The notes under the pieces: generated by a model
Told to the model about the DNA's origin: nothing
What the model saw: the letters and a program-made list of their open reading frames with translations, nothing else
The model's database searches: none
Part shown: in pieces, positions 35,171 through 44,069 of the stretch
How the letters are laid out: each line of letters opens with the position of its first letter
Position numbering within the stretch: the first letter of the stretch is position 1
Program-made: the position numbers and the translations under genes
DNA from: ASV31 sp965229765
Lineage (GTDB): Bacteria; Pseudomonadota; Alphaproteobacteria; Rhodobacterales; Rhodobacteraceae
NCBI GenBank assembly: GCA_965229765.1
Contig: CBDDJT010000004.1
Span: 1,550,001-1,614,000 of the forward strand
Length of the DNA stretch: 64,000 bases
Direction of reading: 5' to 3'

Positions 35171-35695
35171 TTGAAACAGCTTGCCAACCTTATCCTCATG
35201 ATCGCCCTGTCGGTGGTTCCGGCGCACGCGCGCTCGGGCTTCTGGTTCGCTTCTATCGATGGCGGGACACTGGCGCTGGACGACTGGCGCGGGCGGCCTG
35301 TCCTTGTGGTCAACACCGCGTCGCTTTGCGCCTTCACCCCGCAATACGAAGGCCTGCAATCGCTGTATGATCGGTTCCGAGACCGGGGTCTGGTGGTGCT
35401 GGCGGTGCCGTCGGACGATTTCGCGCAGGAACTGGACGACGCCGAAGCGGTAAAGGACTTCTGCAACCTGACTTTCGGTCTGGACCTGCCCATGACGGAC
35501 ATCACCTCGGTGCGCGGGCCCGACGCGCATCCGTTCTTTCGCTGGCTTGCCGAAGACCACGGGTTCGCGCCGAACTGGAACTTCAACAAGGTGTTGATCG
35601 GCCCCGACGGAGACGTGGTGGCAATCTGGCCTTCGACCGTGCGGCCGACCGCGCCAAAGATCGTGCGCGAGGTCGAGGCGCTGCTTGGGCAATGA
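35171..35695 (+). CDS. Glutathione peroxidase, exported
   Basis: A 174-residue thiol peroxidase of the Gpx family with an N-terminal signal peptide (KQLANLILMIALSVVPAHA). The peroxidatic cysteine is Cys53 in VVNTASLCAFTPQYEGL (Cys form, not selenocysteine), and WNFNKVLIG gives the Trp and Asn of the catalytic tetrad. It reduces hydroperoxides, in bacteria usually with thioredoxin rather than glutathione. TTG start with AGGAG eight bases before it. Its stop overlaps the start of the deacetylase gene by 4 bases. Confidence 0.93.
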   Translation: MKQLANLILMIALSVVPAHARSGFWFASIDGGTLALDDWRGRPVLVVNTASLCAFTPQYEGLQSLYDRFRDRGLVVLAVPSDDFAQELDDAEAVKDFCNLTFGLDLPMTDITSVRGPDAHPFFRWLAEDHGFAPNWNFNKVLIGPDGDVVAIWPSTVRPTAPKIVREVEALLGQ

Positions 35696-36813
35696 GCGCG
35701 CCGATCTTCCTGGGGTCGGACATCTACCGCGGATCAAGCTATGGGCCGGGCCATCCCCTGCGGGTGCCGCGTGTGTCCACCGTGATCGACATCTGCCGTG
35801 AATTGGGTTGGCTTGACGCCCGAAGCTATCGCACCAGCCCGCGGGCGAAGCCGGCCGCTTTGTGCGCATGGCACGAGCCCGACTATATCGACGCGCTGCA
35901 ACGGGCCGAAGATACCCAGCAGGCCACGCCCGAGATGCGAAGACAGTATGGCCTTGGCACCGTTTCGAACCCCGTCTTCCCCGAGGTCTACCGCCGCCCG
36001 GCCACGGCCGCCGGGGCGTCGATGCTGGCGGCAGAGCTTCTGGCCGGTGGCGGGGTGGTCTTCAGCCCCGCGGGCGGGACACACCATGGATTGCCGGGGC
36101 GGGCGAACGGGTTCTGCTATCTCAACGATCCGGTGCTGGCGATGCTCTCGATGCGCCGTGTCGGCATCCGGCGCATTGCCTACGTGGACATCGACGCGCA
36201 CCACCCGGACGGCGTGGAACTCGCCTTCGCGGGCGACCCCGACGTGACACTGATTTCGGTTCATGAAGAACGCCGCTGGCCGTTTACCGGTCAGCTGCAG
36301 GATTCGGGCGCGGGCCAGGTCTGGAACCTGCCGGTGCCGCGTGGCTTCAACGACACCGAGATGCGGCAGATCTTGCACCGGCTTGTCTTGCCGGTGGTCG
36401 AGAGGTTCCGTCCCGATGCCGTGGTCCTGCAATGCGGGGCGGATGCGGTCGAAGAGGACCCGCTGTCGCGCTTGTCCCTTTCCAACCGCGCGCACTGGCA
36501 CGTCGTGGCGGCACTGCGGCCTCTGGCGCCGCGATACCTCGTTCTGGGCGGCGGCGGTTACAACCCGTGGACGGTTGGGCGGCTCTGGTCCGGGGTCTGG
36601 GCCGTCCTGTCCGGGCGCACCGTTCCCGATACCCTGCCTTCGCCGGCGCAGGCGATTTTGCGCGGGATCTCGTGGACGGGGCACAGCAAGGCGCGCAACC
36701 CCGATCCGGCACTGTTCACCACGCTTGGGGACACACCCCGAGAAGGGCCCGTGCGCCCCGAGGTGCGGGCACGACTTGACCGGCTTTGCGCACGGTTGGC
36801 GGACGCGCATTAG
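35692..36813 (+). CDS. Histone deacetylase superfamily amidohydrolase (AcuC-like)
   Basis: A 373-residue class I/II HDAC-fold enzyme. GGTHHG holds the two active-site histidines, DIDAHHPDGVE the zinc-binding Asp and His (the usual HHGDG reads HHPDG here), CGADAVEEDPLSR the second zinc Asp, and GGGGYNP the catalytic Tyr loop. Bacterial members deacetylate acetyl-CoA synthetase (AcuC), acetoin-related substrates or polyamines. Translation-coupled to the exported peroxidase, an odd pair since no signal peptide is present here. Its stop codon overlaps that of the converging kinase gene. Confidence 0.93.
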   Translation: MSAPIFLGSDIYRGSSYGPGHPLRVPRVSTVIDICRELGWLDARSYRTSPRAKPAALCAWHEPDYIDALQRAEDTQQATPEMRRQYGLGTVSNPVFPEVYRRPATAAGASMLAAELLAGGGVVFSPAGGTHHGLPGRANGFCYLNDPVLAMLSMRRVGIRRIAYVDIDAHHPDGVELAFAGDPDVTLISVHEERRWPFTGQLQDSGAGQVWNLPVPRGFNDTEMRQILHRLVLPVVERFRPDAVVLQCGADAVEEDPLSRLSLSNRAHWHVVAALRPLAPRYLVLGGGGYNPWTVGRLWSGVWAVLSGRTVPDTLPSPAQAILRGISWTGHSKARNPDPALFTTLGDTPREGPVRPEVRARLDRLCARLADAH

Positions 36814-37766
36814 CCATCCAGCGCATGTCCCAGCCGCGTTTCCAGCGTCGCGAAACGGCGTTGCTGTGCCTCTGATTCGGCGTGGGCGGCAGGCGTGATC
36901 GCAACCCAGTCCATCAGGGCCCGGGCGCGCAGGCAAAAGGCAAGGATGTCGGTGTCGATCGGGCGCGTGTAACCGGTGAAGAACCCTGTCCAGGCGGCTT
37001 CTGACACACCGGCGTCGGTGATCGCCGACCCGGCGGTCTCGTGGTGCAGGTCGAGCCGGAAGAGGTCAACCGCGTCATAGACAGGCAGCTTCACACGGCT
37101 TTCCGTCAGGTCAAAGCCGACGGCACCCTCGGGCGCGATCAGCAGGTTGTCGCCGTGCAGATCGCCATGGGCAAACCGCCGCATCGATTTGCGACCGCGC
37201 AGGGCCTGTGCCTGCCGCTTCAGCCGCGACAGGTATGTCGCAACACGCGGCGCAGGCGCGCGCGTGCTTTGCAGCAACAGCTCTTCCAGTCGCTTGAAGT
37301 GCCAGTTCGGCCAGAACGGCACCTCTTCCTCGGGGTCGAGCCCGTGAGCGTGGTTCAGCCATGCACCGGCGGTCTCGAACACCGCACCAAGAGTGTCGGA
37401 GCCGGGGTTCGATTCGATCAGCTCAAGTGCCGAGGGGGCGTCGATGAAACGCGTCAGGTGAAACGTCCCGCCCGGAGAAAGGTAGACCGGCGGGATCACC
37501 CCGGGCGCACTGCGCTCGGCGAAATGATGCCACAGACGGTTGAGCACGGCGAACTCCCGCCGCAGGATCCCCGTCTCCTGGGCGGTAAGGTCGAATTTCA
37601 TTGCGAATTCGCCAGCCTCGGTCGCCAGGCCAAAGACCTGACGCTCTCCGGGGTTTTTCCGGGCCCGCGCGATTCCGATCACCGCGATGTCGCCAGACAC
37701 GCCCAGAACACGCGCGGCTTCGTCCAGAGCCGGCCCGATTCTGTCCATGTCCACGTCAAGGAACAT
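36810..37766 (-). CDS. APH-fold phosphotransferase
   Basis: A 318-residue protein of the aminoglycoside phosphotransferase/choline-kinase fold. The catalytic loop is RFAHGDLHGDNLLI (Brenner motif HGDxHxxN) and the metal Asp is in VGFDLTESR. The N-lobe Lys is in EFAMKFDLTAQE. This is a general small-molecule kinase fold, so an antibiotic role should not be assumed. Start ATG 37766 has an AGGCGG site; an ATG at 37748 is possible. Upstream frame is non-coding in character. Confidence 0.82.
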   Translation of the reverse strand: MFLDVDMDRIGPALDEAARVLGVSGDIAVIGIARARKNPGERQVFGLATEAGEFAMKFDLTAQETGILRREFAVLNRLWHHFAERSAPGVIPPVYLSPGGTFHLTRFIDAPSALELIESNPGSDTLGAVFETAGAWLNHAHGLDPEEEVPFWPNWHFKRLEELLLQSTRAPAPRVATYLSRLKRQAQALRGRKSMRRFAHGDLHGDNLLIAPEGAVGFDLTESRVKLPVYDAVDLFRLDLHHETAGSAITDAGVSEAAWTGFFTGYTRPIDTDILAFCLRARALMDWVAITPAAHAESEAQQRRFATLETRLGHALDG

Positions 37767-37942
37767 GCCGCCTGTCCCCGCCTGTTTCGTTCTTGCCCCG
37801 CCTGCAACTCTAGCACATCGCTTCTCTGGCGACAGCCTGTTGGCGCAGTGCGTGCAATCACGATCCATTGCGTCCGCGCGTGTTGTCGGCCACGACATTA
37901 TGTGGCATGACGGAGCAAGACAACGACCGCCGGGTTCAGGAT

Positions 37943-38596
37943 ATGACCGATTTCGCCACGCGTCGCACAGTCATGGTCGACACCCAGGTTCGTCCTTCGG
38001 ACGTGACCAAGTTTCCCATAATCGACGCCATGCTGAACGTGCCGCGCGAACGCTTTGTTCCGGGTGCGATGCGCGAGGCGGCGTATGTCGGCGAGACGCT
38101 TGACCTTGGCGGTGGTCGCGCTCTGACAGAGCCGAGGACGCTGGCCAAGTTGCTGGACGCGCTTGACATAGGTCCGGGTGAACTCGTTCTCGATATTGGA
38201 CCGGCCTACGGTTATTCGGCGGCGGTGATCGCCCGTCTGGCCGAAGCGGTGGTCGCCGTGGAAGAGGATGAGGACATGGCGTCCGAGGCCGAAGCAACCC
38301 TGTCCGACGTGGGTGCCGACAATGTCGCTCTGGTAACGGGCGCACTTGTCGACGGCGCGGCGCGGCACGGCCCTTACGACGTCATAACCATTCAAGGTGG
38401 GGTCGAGGATGTGCCCGCGGCGATCGTTGATCAGTTGAAGGAAGGTGGCCGCATTGGCTGCCTTTTCATGGACGGTGCCCTTGGCACCTGCCGCATCGGA
38501 CACAAGATCGATGGGCAGGTCAGCTGGCGCTTTGCGTTCAACGCGGCGGCGCCCGTCCTGCCCGGTTTCGCGCGAGAGGCGACTTTCGCGCTTTAG
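37943..38596 (+). CDS. Protein-L-isoaspartate O-methyltransferase family protein
   Basis: A 217-residue PCMT-family methyltransferase that uses SAM to start repair of isoaspartyl residues. The family N terminus ATRRTVMVDTQVRPSDVT and VPRERFVPGAMREAAY are present; the SAM loop is LVLDIGPAYGYSAAVIARL, a form with GPAYGY where classical Pcm has GTGSGY. In alphaproteobacteria this shorter version lies directly before tolC, as here (50-base gap). ATG 37943 fits the family start; one at 37907 is possible but has no ribosome site. Confidence 0.9.
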   Translation: MTDFATRRTVMVDTQVRPSDVTKFPIIDAMLNVPRERFVPGAMREAAYVGETLDLGGGRALTEPRTLAKLLDALDIGPGELVLDIGPAYGYSAAVIARLAEAVVAVEEDEDMASEAEATLSDVGADNVALVTGALVDGAARHGPYDVITIQGGVEDVPAAIVDQLKEGGRIGCLFMDGALGTCRIGHKIDGQVSWRFAFNAAAPVLPGFAREATFAL

Positions 38597-38646
38597 GTCG
38601 GCGTGGCGGCGCCGGCAGCATCGACTTTGAGCCTTGGGGGGCGACG

Positions 38647-40074
38647 ATGGTAGGTTGGCTAGGAAGACGGGTATCCGCGGTTGCAGCTGCGGCGGTGCTG
38701 GCACTTGCACCCGGAGCGGGACAGACGGAATCCCTGACCGACGCGCTGATCCTTGCCTACCAGCATTCCCAGTTGCTGGAGCAGAACCGAGCGTTGCTTC
38801 GCGCGACGGATGAAGACGTCGCCACGGCAATCGCCGCGCTGCGCCCCACGATCAGTTTCGTGGCAAGCTCCAACTTCTCTGTCACACACAGTTCGTCGCC
38901 GACGGCGGCGGCCTTTGCGCAGAACCTGTCGACGTCTGCGCAGCTGACCTACGAGATCACGATCTTCGATTTCGGCCGCAACCGGCTGGCGGTTGAGGCC
39001 GCAAAGGAAACGGTGCTGGCCACGCGCGCCGCGCTTGTGGATATTGAACAGCAGGTTCTGTATTCGGCGGTGCAGGCCTATCTGAACGTCCTCAGCGCCT
39101 TTGAAACGGTGTCTGTGCGCCAGAACAACGTCCGCGTCATCACCGAAGAACTGCGCGCCGCCCGCGACCGTTTCGAGGTGGGCGAGGTGACGCGCACGGA
39201 TGTCTCGATCGCCGAAGCGCGCCTTGCGGGCGCGCGGGCGCAGCTGGCTTCGGCCCAGGGCGACCTGATGATCGCGAGAGAGGCCTATAAGGCAGCCGTC
39301 GGCCGATATCCGGGCACGCTGTTTCGTCCGCCTTCCCCGCCGATGACCGTCAACACCGAGGCGGCAGCCAAGGCGGTGGCAGAGCGCGGCCATCCACGCA
39401 TCGTGCAGGCCCAGCACCAGGTAACGACCGCCGAACTGAACGTCGGGCGCGCCGAGGCGGCGATGAAGCCACGGCTCAGCGGATCGCTGAGCACTGGTGT
39501 GTCGTCGGCTGACCGTCTGGACACCTTCGGATCGGCCAGCAGTTCGCTGACACTTGGGGGCGGGGTGTCGCTGACAGCGCCGATCTATCAGGGTGGCGCG
39601 CTTAGCGCATCACTTCGCCGTGCGATTGCCCAGCGTGATTCGGCGCGGGCCGGGTTGCTGCAGACGACGATTCAGGTATCGCAGAACGTCGGAAACGCGT
39701 GGGCGCAGCTGGCTGTGGCGCAGGCCAGCCTTCAGTCATCGGTGCAGCAGGTGCGTGCAGCGCAGCTGGCCTATGACGGCGTGCGCGAGGAGGCCCGCCT
39801 TGGTGCCCGCACCACGCTTGACGTGCTGGACGCCGAACAGGAACTTCTCGACGCCAAGGTTTCGGCCATCACCGCAGAGACAAGCCGGTACATCGCCGTC
39901 TACGGTGTCCTGTCGGCCATGGGTCTTCTGACGGTGGAACACCTTGGCCTCGGCATACCGACCTACGATCCCGCAGCCTATTACAATACGGTCAAGGACG
40001 CGCCCGTGCGCTATGTCAGCCCGCAGGGGGAAAAGCTTGACCGCGTGCTGGAGCGTCTGTTCAAGGACGAGTAA
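38647..40074 (+). CDS. tolC: TolC family outer-membrane channel protein
   Basis: A 475-residue outer-membrane efflux protein. After a signal peptide (ending ALAPGAG) come two tandem OEP repeats of long coiled-coil helices; SLTDALILAYQHSQLLEQNRA and VLDAEQELLDAKVSAI are typical TolC segments. It forms the trimeric exit duct for type I secretion and RND efflux pumps. No pump or ABC exporter gene is adjacent. The GC-rich start region and length are normal. Confidence 0.93.
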   Translation: MVGWLGRRVSAVAAAAVLALAPGAGQTESLTDALILAYQHSQLLEQNRALLRATDEDVATAIAALRPTISFVASSNFSVTHSSSPTAAAFAQNLSTSAQLTYEITIFDFGRNRLAVEAAKETVLATRAALVDIEQQVLYSAVQAYLNVLSAFETVSVRQNNVRVITEELRAARDRFEVGEVTRTDVSIAEARLAGARAQLASAQGDLMIAREAYKAAVGRYPGTLFRPPSPPMTVNTEAAAKAVAERGHPRIVQAQHQVTTAELNVGRAEAAMKPRLSGSLSTGVSSADRLDTFGSASSSLTLGGGVSLTAPIYQGGALSASLRRAIAQRDSARAGLLQTTIQVSQNVGNAWAQLAVAQASLQSSVQQVRAAQLAYDGVREEARLGARTTLDVLDAEQELLDAKVSAITAETSRYIAVYGVLSAMGLLTVEHLGLGIPTYDPAAYYNTVKDAPVRYVSPQGEKLDRVLERLFKDE

Positions 40075-40161
40075 CCATCTGGAAAGGCTGATCATGCGCG
40101 TCCTGTTGTCTCGACGGGCCGCGACGGGTAGACTGCGCGCAAGAGCAGCCGAGGCCCGCGC

Positions 40162-41190
40162 ATGACCGATCCCGTCACCAATGCCGAGATCGAGGACGTT
40201 CTGTCCTCTATCCGACGCCTCGTGTCCAGCGAGCATACAGGCTTGCGCAGCGCGTCGCGCCCGGCAGAGCGCACCGCACCGGACCCGCGCGGCGCCGGGG
40301 ACAAGCCAGACATCTTGTCCGACGGAGATACGCCAGAGCCCGAGTCGGACAGACTGGTCCTGACGCCTGCCTTGCGCGTGTCGGTCGACAACGTGCCGCC
40401 GCAAGATGATGGTCGCTCAACCGCCGATCAAGTCGCAGAACCCGGGCCGGGTTTCGCTGACGTTGCCCCCGACGAGGCTGCCAACGCCCTTGGTCTTCGA
40501 TATGACAGCGGTCTGGAACAGCGGATCGCCGAACTCGAGGCCGCTATTTCCCATACCGAAGGGCCTGACCCTGACAGGGACGTGCATCCGTCTTTTCATG
40601 GCGCGCCAGAGACGGCGATCCTGGACGAGGCCGCCGCCGCGACGGACCCCGCCCCCGCCCCCGCCGAGGCAGAGGCAGAGGCACCCGAAAGCCCGTTCCT
40701 TGCCGACATGATTTCGGCCAAGGCGGCCGACTACAAGGCCAGCCTGTGGCCCGAGGATTCGAGCGATGCGCCCGAGCCGCCGCAGGACAATTGGCCTGCG
40801 GACGACGGAGCGCCACATGTCGAAGAGGTGGTGACCTCCGGCCTTGCAGGCACGCCCGATATCGCCGCACCGGCCCCGGACGAGGATGAAGCGCGCGAAT
40901 CCGATCGGCAATCGATGCGGGCGGAATTGCCGGCGGACGACCTTGCCGGATGGGATACCGACGACGATCGACATGCCGGTGCCGAACAGAGGGTTGAGGA
41001 CACCGCGACCGGCGATACCGCCGCCGATGACGGGCCATTGTTGCTTGACGAAGAAGTTCTGCGCGATCTCGTGTCCCAGATGGTGCGTGACGAACTGCAA
41101 GGTGTGCTGGGAGAGAAGATCACCCGCAACCTGCGACGCCTTGTCCGGCGCGAGATACAGCGCGCGCTGGCGGCACGGGACGCCGAATAG
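40162..41190 (+). CDS. DUF2497/PopZ-like polar organising protein
   Basis: A 342-residue acidic protein. A short N-terminal helix IEDVLSSIRRLVSSEH resembles the regulator-binding helix of PopZ; about 250 residues of Asp/Glu/Pro/Ala-rich, probably disordered sequence follow; the last 50 residues (LLDEEVLRDLVSQMVRDEL, then RNLRRLVRREIQRAL) match the DUF2497 C-terminal oligomerisation region. In Caulobacter PopZ anchors the chromosome origin at the pole. Roseobacter proteins of this shape sit beside tolC, as here. Role as a polar hub is inferred. Confidence 0.82.
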   Translation: MTDPVTNAEIEDVLSSIRRLVSSEHTGLRSASRPAERTAPDPRGAGDKPDILSDGDTPEPESDRLVLTPALRVSVDNVPPQDDGRSTADQVAEPGPGFADVAPDEAANALGLRYDSGLEQRIAELEAAISHTEGPDPDRDVHPSFHGAPETAILDEAAAATDPAPAPAEAEAEAPESPFLADMISAKAADYKASLWPEDSSDAPEPPQDNWPADDGAPHVEEVVTSGLAGTPDIAAPAPDEDEARESDRQSMRAELPADDLAGWDTDDDRHAGAEQRVEDTATGDTAADDGPLLLDEEVLRDLVSQMVRDELQGVLGEKITRNLRRLVRREIQRALAARDAE

Positions 41191-41193
41191 CCG

Positions 41194-42645
41194 TCACACG
41201 GCCGTGGTCAGTCCGAGAAGCAGATCAAGGTCCAGGTGTGCTTCGACATGGTCGGCCAGGGCATCCAGCGTCGCGTCGATCGTCGCGTCGTGGACGAAGG
41301 TGCCAGCCGTTGCGCCCATCAGGGCAAGATAATCCCGGCGAAAACCGTCTGCCCCGAACAGTCCGTGCAGGTAACAGCCACGCACGCGCCCGTCCGGGCT
41401 GGCCGCGCCTTCGGGGCGTCCGGCAACCGTCAGCCAGGCACGGCCCGTGTCAGGGCCCTCTGTGGTTCCGAGGTGGATTTCGTACCCGGACACCGCGGCG
41501 CCCGTTTCGTTATAGACCGCATGGGTCAGTGCCAGCCGCTTTTCGGGGCGCATGACCGTCTCGACGTCAAGATGTCCGAGGCCCGGGTAGGCGCCGGGGC
41601 GTCCCTCGATACCATCGGGATCGGCGATCCGGCGGCCAAGAATCTGGTAGCCGCCACAGATGCCCAGCACGTGCCCGCCACGCCGGATATGGGCGGTCAG
41701 GTCGATGTCCCAGCCGGCCTCGCGGAAGGCCTGAAGGTCGGCGATCGTGGACTTCGATCCCGGGATCAGCACAAGGTCGGCGTCGCCGGGCAGGGGGCGT
41801 CCGGGCTCTATGATGTCCACAGTGACTTCGGGATCTGCCGACAGCGGGTCCAGATCATCGAAATTTGCGATACGTGACAGCCGCGGCACGGCCACGCGGA
41901 ACGCACCGCCCCCGCGCGAGGCTATGTCCATCACGTCTTCGGCCGGCAGGCGCCAGGCGTCGCCGAACCACGGAAGGACGCCGATGGATGCCCATCCTGT
42001 CCGCTGCGCTATCTGCGCAAGTCCTTCGTCAAAAAGCGAGACGTCACCGCGGAACTTGTTGATCGCGAACGCCTTTATCCGCGCACAATCGCGGGGATCC
42101 AGCACGGCATGGGTTCCCACCAACTGCGCGATGACGCCGCCGCGGTCGATGTCGCCCACCAGCACCACGGGCAGGTCCGCGGCCTCGGCGAAGCCCATGT
42201 TTGCGATGTCGCCGGTGCGCAGGTTGATCTCGGCCGGGCTGCCCGCGCCCTCGACCAGAACGATTTCGGCCGTAGCGGCGAGACGGCGAAAGCTGTCCAG
42301 CACGGGGGGCAACAGGCTGGCCTTGGCGCGTCCGTAGTCGCGCGCCTTGAGCGTGGCAAAGCGTTTGCCTTGCACGATCACCTGTGCGCCCACGTCGGTT
42401 TCGGGCTTCAGAAGAACGGGGTTCATGTCGGTGACCGGATCGCGAAAGGCGGCGCGGGCCTGAAGCGCCTGCGCGCGACCTATCTCTCCTCCGTCGATGG
42501 TGACGGCGGCGTTGTTGGACATGTTCTGTGGCTTGAATGGTGCGACGGACAGGCCGCGGCGGGCATAGGCCCGGGCCAGCCCCGCCACGAACATAGATTT
42601 TCCGACGTTCGAGCCGGCACCCTGAATCATGATGGCGCGAGCCAC
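41194..42645 (-). CDS. cobQ: Cobyric acid synthase
   Basis: A 483-residue glutamine-dependent amidase that amidates adenosyl-cobyrinic acid a,c-diamide at four side chains in cobalamin synthesis. IMIQGAGSNVGKSMFVAGLAR is the ATPase P-loop and PFKPQNMSNNAAVT follows; the C-terminal glutaminase domain has GICGGYQILG with the catalytic Cys and ends with the GCYLHGLFG His region. Start is the GTG at 42645 with GGGGA six bases upstream, giving the standard MARAIMIQG N terminus. No other cob genes are in the window. Confidence 0.96.
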   Translation of the reverse strand: MARAIMIQGAGSNVGKSMFVAGLARAYARRGLSVAPFKPQNMSNNAAVTIDGGEIGRAQALQARAAFRDPVTDMNPVLLKPETDVGAQVIVQGKRFATLKARDYGRAKASLLPPVLDSFRRLAATAEIVLVEGAGSPAEINLRTGDIANMGFAEAADLPVVLVGDIDRGGVIAQLVGTHAVLDPRDCARIKAFAINKFRGDVSLFDEGLAQIAQRTGWASIGVLPWFGDAWRLPAEDVMDIASRGGGAFRVAVPRLSRIANFDDLDPLSADPEVTVDIIEPGRPLPGDADLVLIPGSKSTIADLQAFREAGWDIDLTAHIRRGGHVLGICGGYQILGRRIADPDGIEGRPGAYPGLGHLDVETVMRPEKRLALTHAVYNETGAAVSGYEIHLGTTEGPDTGRAWLTVAGRPEGAASPDGRVRGCYLHGLFGADGFRRDYLALMGATAGTFVHDATIDATLDALADHVEAHLDLDLLLGLTTAV

Positions 42646-42827
42646 GGATGTCCCCTTGTCCACGTTCTTCCACATACAAGTGGAGACACGCTATGGAAAG
42701 GGCCGCAGTGAGGGCGTCAGCTGGTTCGAGTGTCTTGGGACCAGCCATGTCCCGGGGCGGGCAAGTGGCTGATATTCAACGCGTAACACAACGTCGCAGA
42801 TCGCTTCCCGGGCCCCGGAGGAATCGA

Positions 42828-42849
42828 AACGCGCCCCGTGGGGCGCGTT
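42828..42849 (-). terminator. Terminator after the DUF6280 gene
   Basis: AACGCGCCC and GGGCGCGTT pair perfectly around a 4-base loop, followed on the minus strand by TTTCGATT. It lies 25 bases past the stop of the 104-residue gene. The rest of the gap up to cobQ (42646-42827) holds nothing I can identify; I looked for a cobalamin riboswitch there and did not see one. Confidence 0.65.
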
Positions 42850-42874
42850 CGAACCGGTCGAGAACCGGGATGGA

Positions 42875-43189
42875 TCAGGCGGCTTCGGCCTGCTGCGCGC
42901 GGCGCTCGCTTTCCTCGCGGCTGAGCGCGACCGATGTACGGACGCCCTGGGCAACGAACTGCATCAGGCCCGACACCACACGTTCGTTGGGGTCGATGCC
43001 GGCGCAGCTAAGCACTTCTCGGCCGTCGCGCGAGCGCGCCCAACGGGCGATCTGCTCGGGCCCGTTGCCGTATTTCTTGTCATCGGCGATCGCGTCGTCC
43101 AATGCGGCAAGAACGACCGCAGCGAACAGCTTGCGGGCGCGTTGACCTTGCTCGTAATTGAACGCGGTGCCGTCAACGAAATCGACCAT
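42875..43189 (-). CDS. DUF6280-like small conserved protein
   Basis: A 104-residue soluble protein beginning VDFVDGTAFNYEQGQRARKL and continuing with a mixed helical body (AALDDAIADDKKYGNG, REVLSCAGIDPNERVV). From memory it matches a conserved Rhodobacterales family listed as DUF6280; function unknown. AAAGGACGACGAC precedes ATG 43189. It is divergent from efp with a 216-base shared region. Confidence 0.75.
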   Translation of the reverse strand: MVDFVDGTAFNYEQGQRARKLFAAVVLAALDDAIADDKKYGNGPEQIARWARSRDGREVLSCAGIDPNERVVSGLMQFVAQGVRTSVALSREESERRAQQAEAA

Positions 43190-43405
43190 GTCGTCGTCCT
43201 TTTGTTTTTGCTCTTGCGGTCCTGGCGTGGCGGCCAATATGGAGTATCGCGCACGATTCGGTATTGCGATCTGAGAATGGCACCCATGCGTCTAGTGCAT
43301 GGCTGCCCATCTGTCTACACCGGATATAGTCGGCTTGCCCGGGGCGGCAGGGCAAGATATAGGCAGCGTCAACATCCGATCAACCTTTGTTCATGGTTTT
43401 GACAC
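43190..43405. promoter_or_regulatory. Divergent promoter region of DUF6280 and efp
   Basis: This gap should hold both promoters. A 7-base stem (CTTGCCC 43334-43340 with GGGCAAG 43350-43356, 9-base loop) lies about 50 bases before the efp start, in what would be its leader. No convincing -35/-10 pair or known riboswitch is recognised. Confidence 0.35.
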
Positions 43406-43969
43406 ATGCCGAAGATCAACGGGAACGAAATCCGGCCTGGCAACGTGCTGGAGCATAACGGCGGTCTTTGGGCCGCGGTGAAGGTGGACCACGTGAAGCC
43501 CGGCAAGGGCGGGGCGTTCGCGCAGGTCGAGATGCGCAACCTGCGCAACGGGTCGAAGCTGAACGAACGCTTCCGGTCGGCGGACAAGGTCGAGCGGGTG
43601 CGGCTGGAACAAAAGGACCAGCAGTTCCTTTACGAGACCGACGGAATGCTGGTCTTCATGGACAGTGAGACCTACGAACAGGTTGAATTGCCTGCGGAAA
43701 TTCTGGGCGAACGCCGTCCTTTCCTGCAGGATGGAATGACAATCCATATCGAATACTACGATGCCGAGGCGCTGAACGCGACGCTGCCGCAGAAGGTGGT
43801 GTGCAAGATCGTCGAGACCGAGCCGGTGGTCAAAGGGCAGACCGCCGCGAACAGTTTCAAGCCGGCGCTTCTGGACAACGGCGTGCGCGTGATGGTGCCG
43901 CCCTTCGTCGGACAGGACGAGGATATCGTCGTGAACACCGAGACAATGGAGTATTCCGAGCGGGCCTGA
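43406..43969 (+). CDS. efp: Elongation factor P
   Basis: A 187-residue EF-P with three beta-barrel domains (KOW-like, central OB, C-terminal OB). EF-P enters the ribosome E site and rescues stalling at polyproline. The modified loop reads HVKPGKGGAFAQVEMRN, with the Lys at its tip (PGKGGA) that is beta-lysylated in EpmA organisms; whether EpmA/EpmB exist here is not visible. Normal length. The C-terminal ETMEYSERA is standard. Confidence 0.97.
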   Translation: MPKINGNEIRPGNVLEHNGGLWAAVKVDHVKPGKGGAFAQVEMRNLRNGSKLNERFRSADKVERVRLEQKDQQFLYETDGMLVFMDSETYEQVELPAEILGERRPFLQDGMTIHIEYYDAEALNATLPQKVVCKIVETEPVVKGQTAANSFKPALLDNGVRVMVPPFVGQDEDIVVNTETMEYSERA

Positions 43970-43991
43970 TCCGGCCCGGAATCGGCTGTCT

Positions 43992-44024
43992 GCATAACGT
44001 CGGCACAACGTCGGCATAACGTCG
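43992..44024. repeat. Three tandem copies of an 11-base unit
   Basis: GCATAACGTCG, GCACAACGTCG and GCATAACGTCG follow one another without gaps, 22 bases after the efp stop; units 1 and 3 are identical and unit 2 differs at one base. An 11-base period is one helix turn. Function unknown; could be slippage or a binding array. Confidence 0.7.
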
Positions 44025-44035
44025 GCGCGACAAAA

Positions 44036-44062
44036 GGACCCCGCGGTGATCCCGCGGGGTCC
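44036..44062. terminator. Strong bidirectional terminator between efp and the amidohydrolase
   Basis: GGACCCCGCGG and CCGCGGGGTCC pair over 11 bases with a 5-base loop. On the minus strand TTTTG follows, making it a good terminator for the leftward amidohydrolase gene, whose stop is 8 bases before it; on the plus strand it can end efp transcripts. Confidence 0.75.
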
Positions 44063-44069
44063 TGTCGTT

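Noticed and set aside
36810..37766. Antibiotic-resistance aminoglycoside kinase
   Set aside because: Only the general HGDxHxxN kinase fold is seen; no mobile element, integron site or resistance neighbour is present.
42646..42827. Possible cobalamin riboswitch before cobQ
   Set aside because: No B12-box-like GCCACTG or matching stem order was seen, and cobQ starts only a few bases after a ribosome site with little leader left to fold.
42790..42870. A tRNA-like GGTTCGAA and TTCGATT stretch between cobQ and DUF6280
   Set aside because: The putative T-arm stems do not pair and no acceptor or anticodon stem can be drawn; the pairing found is a simple terminator.
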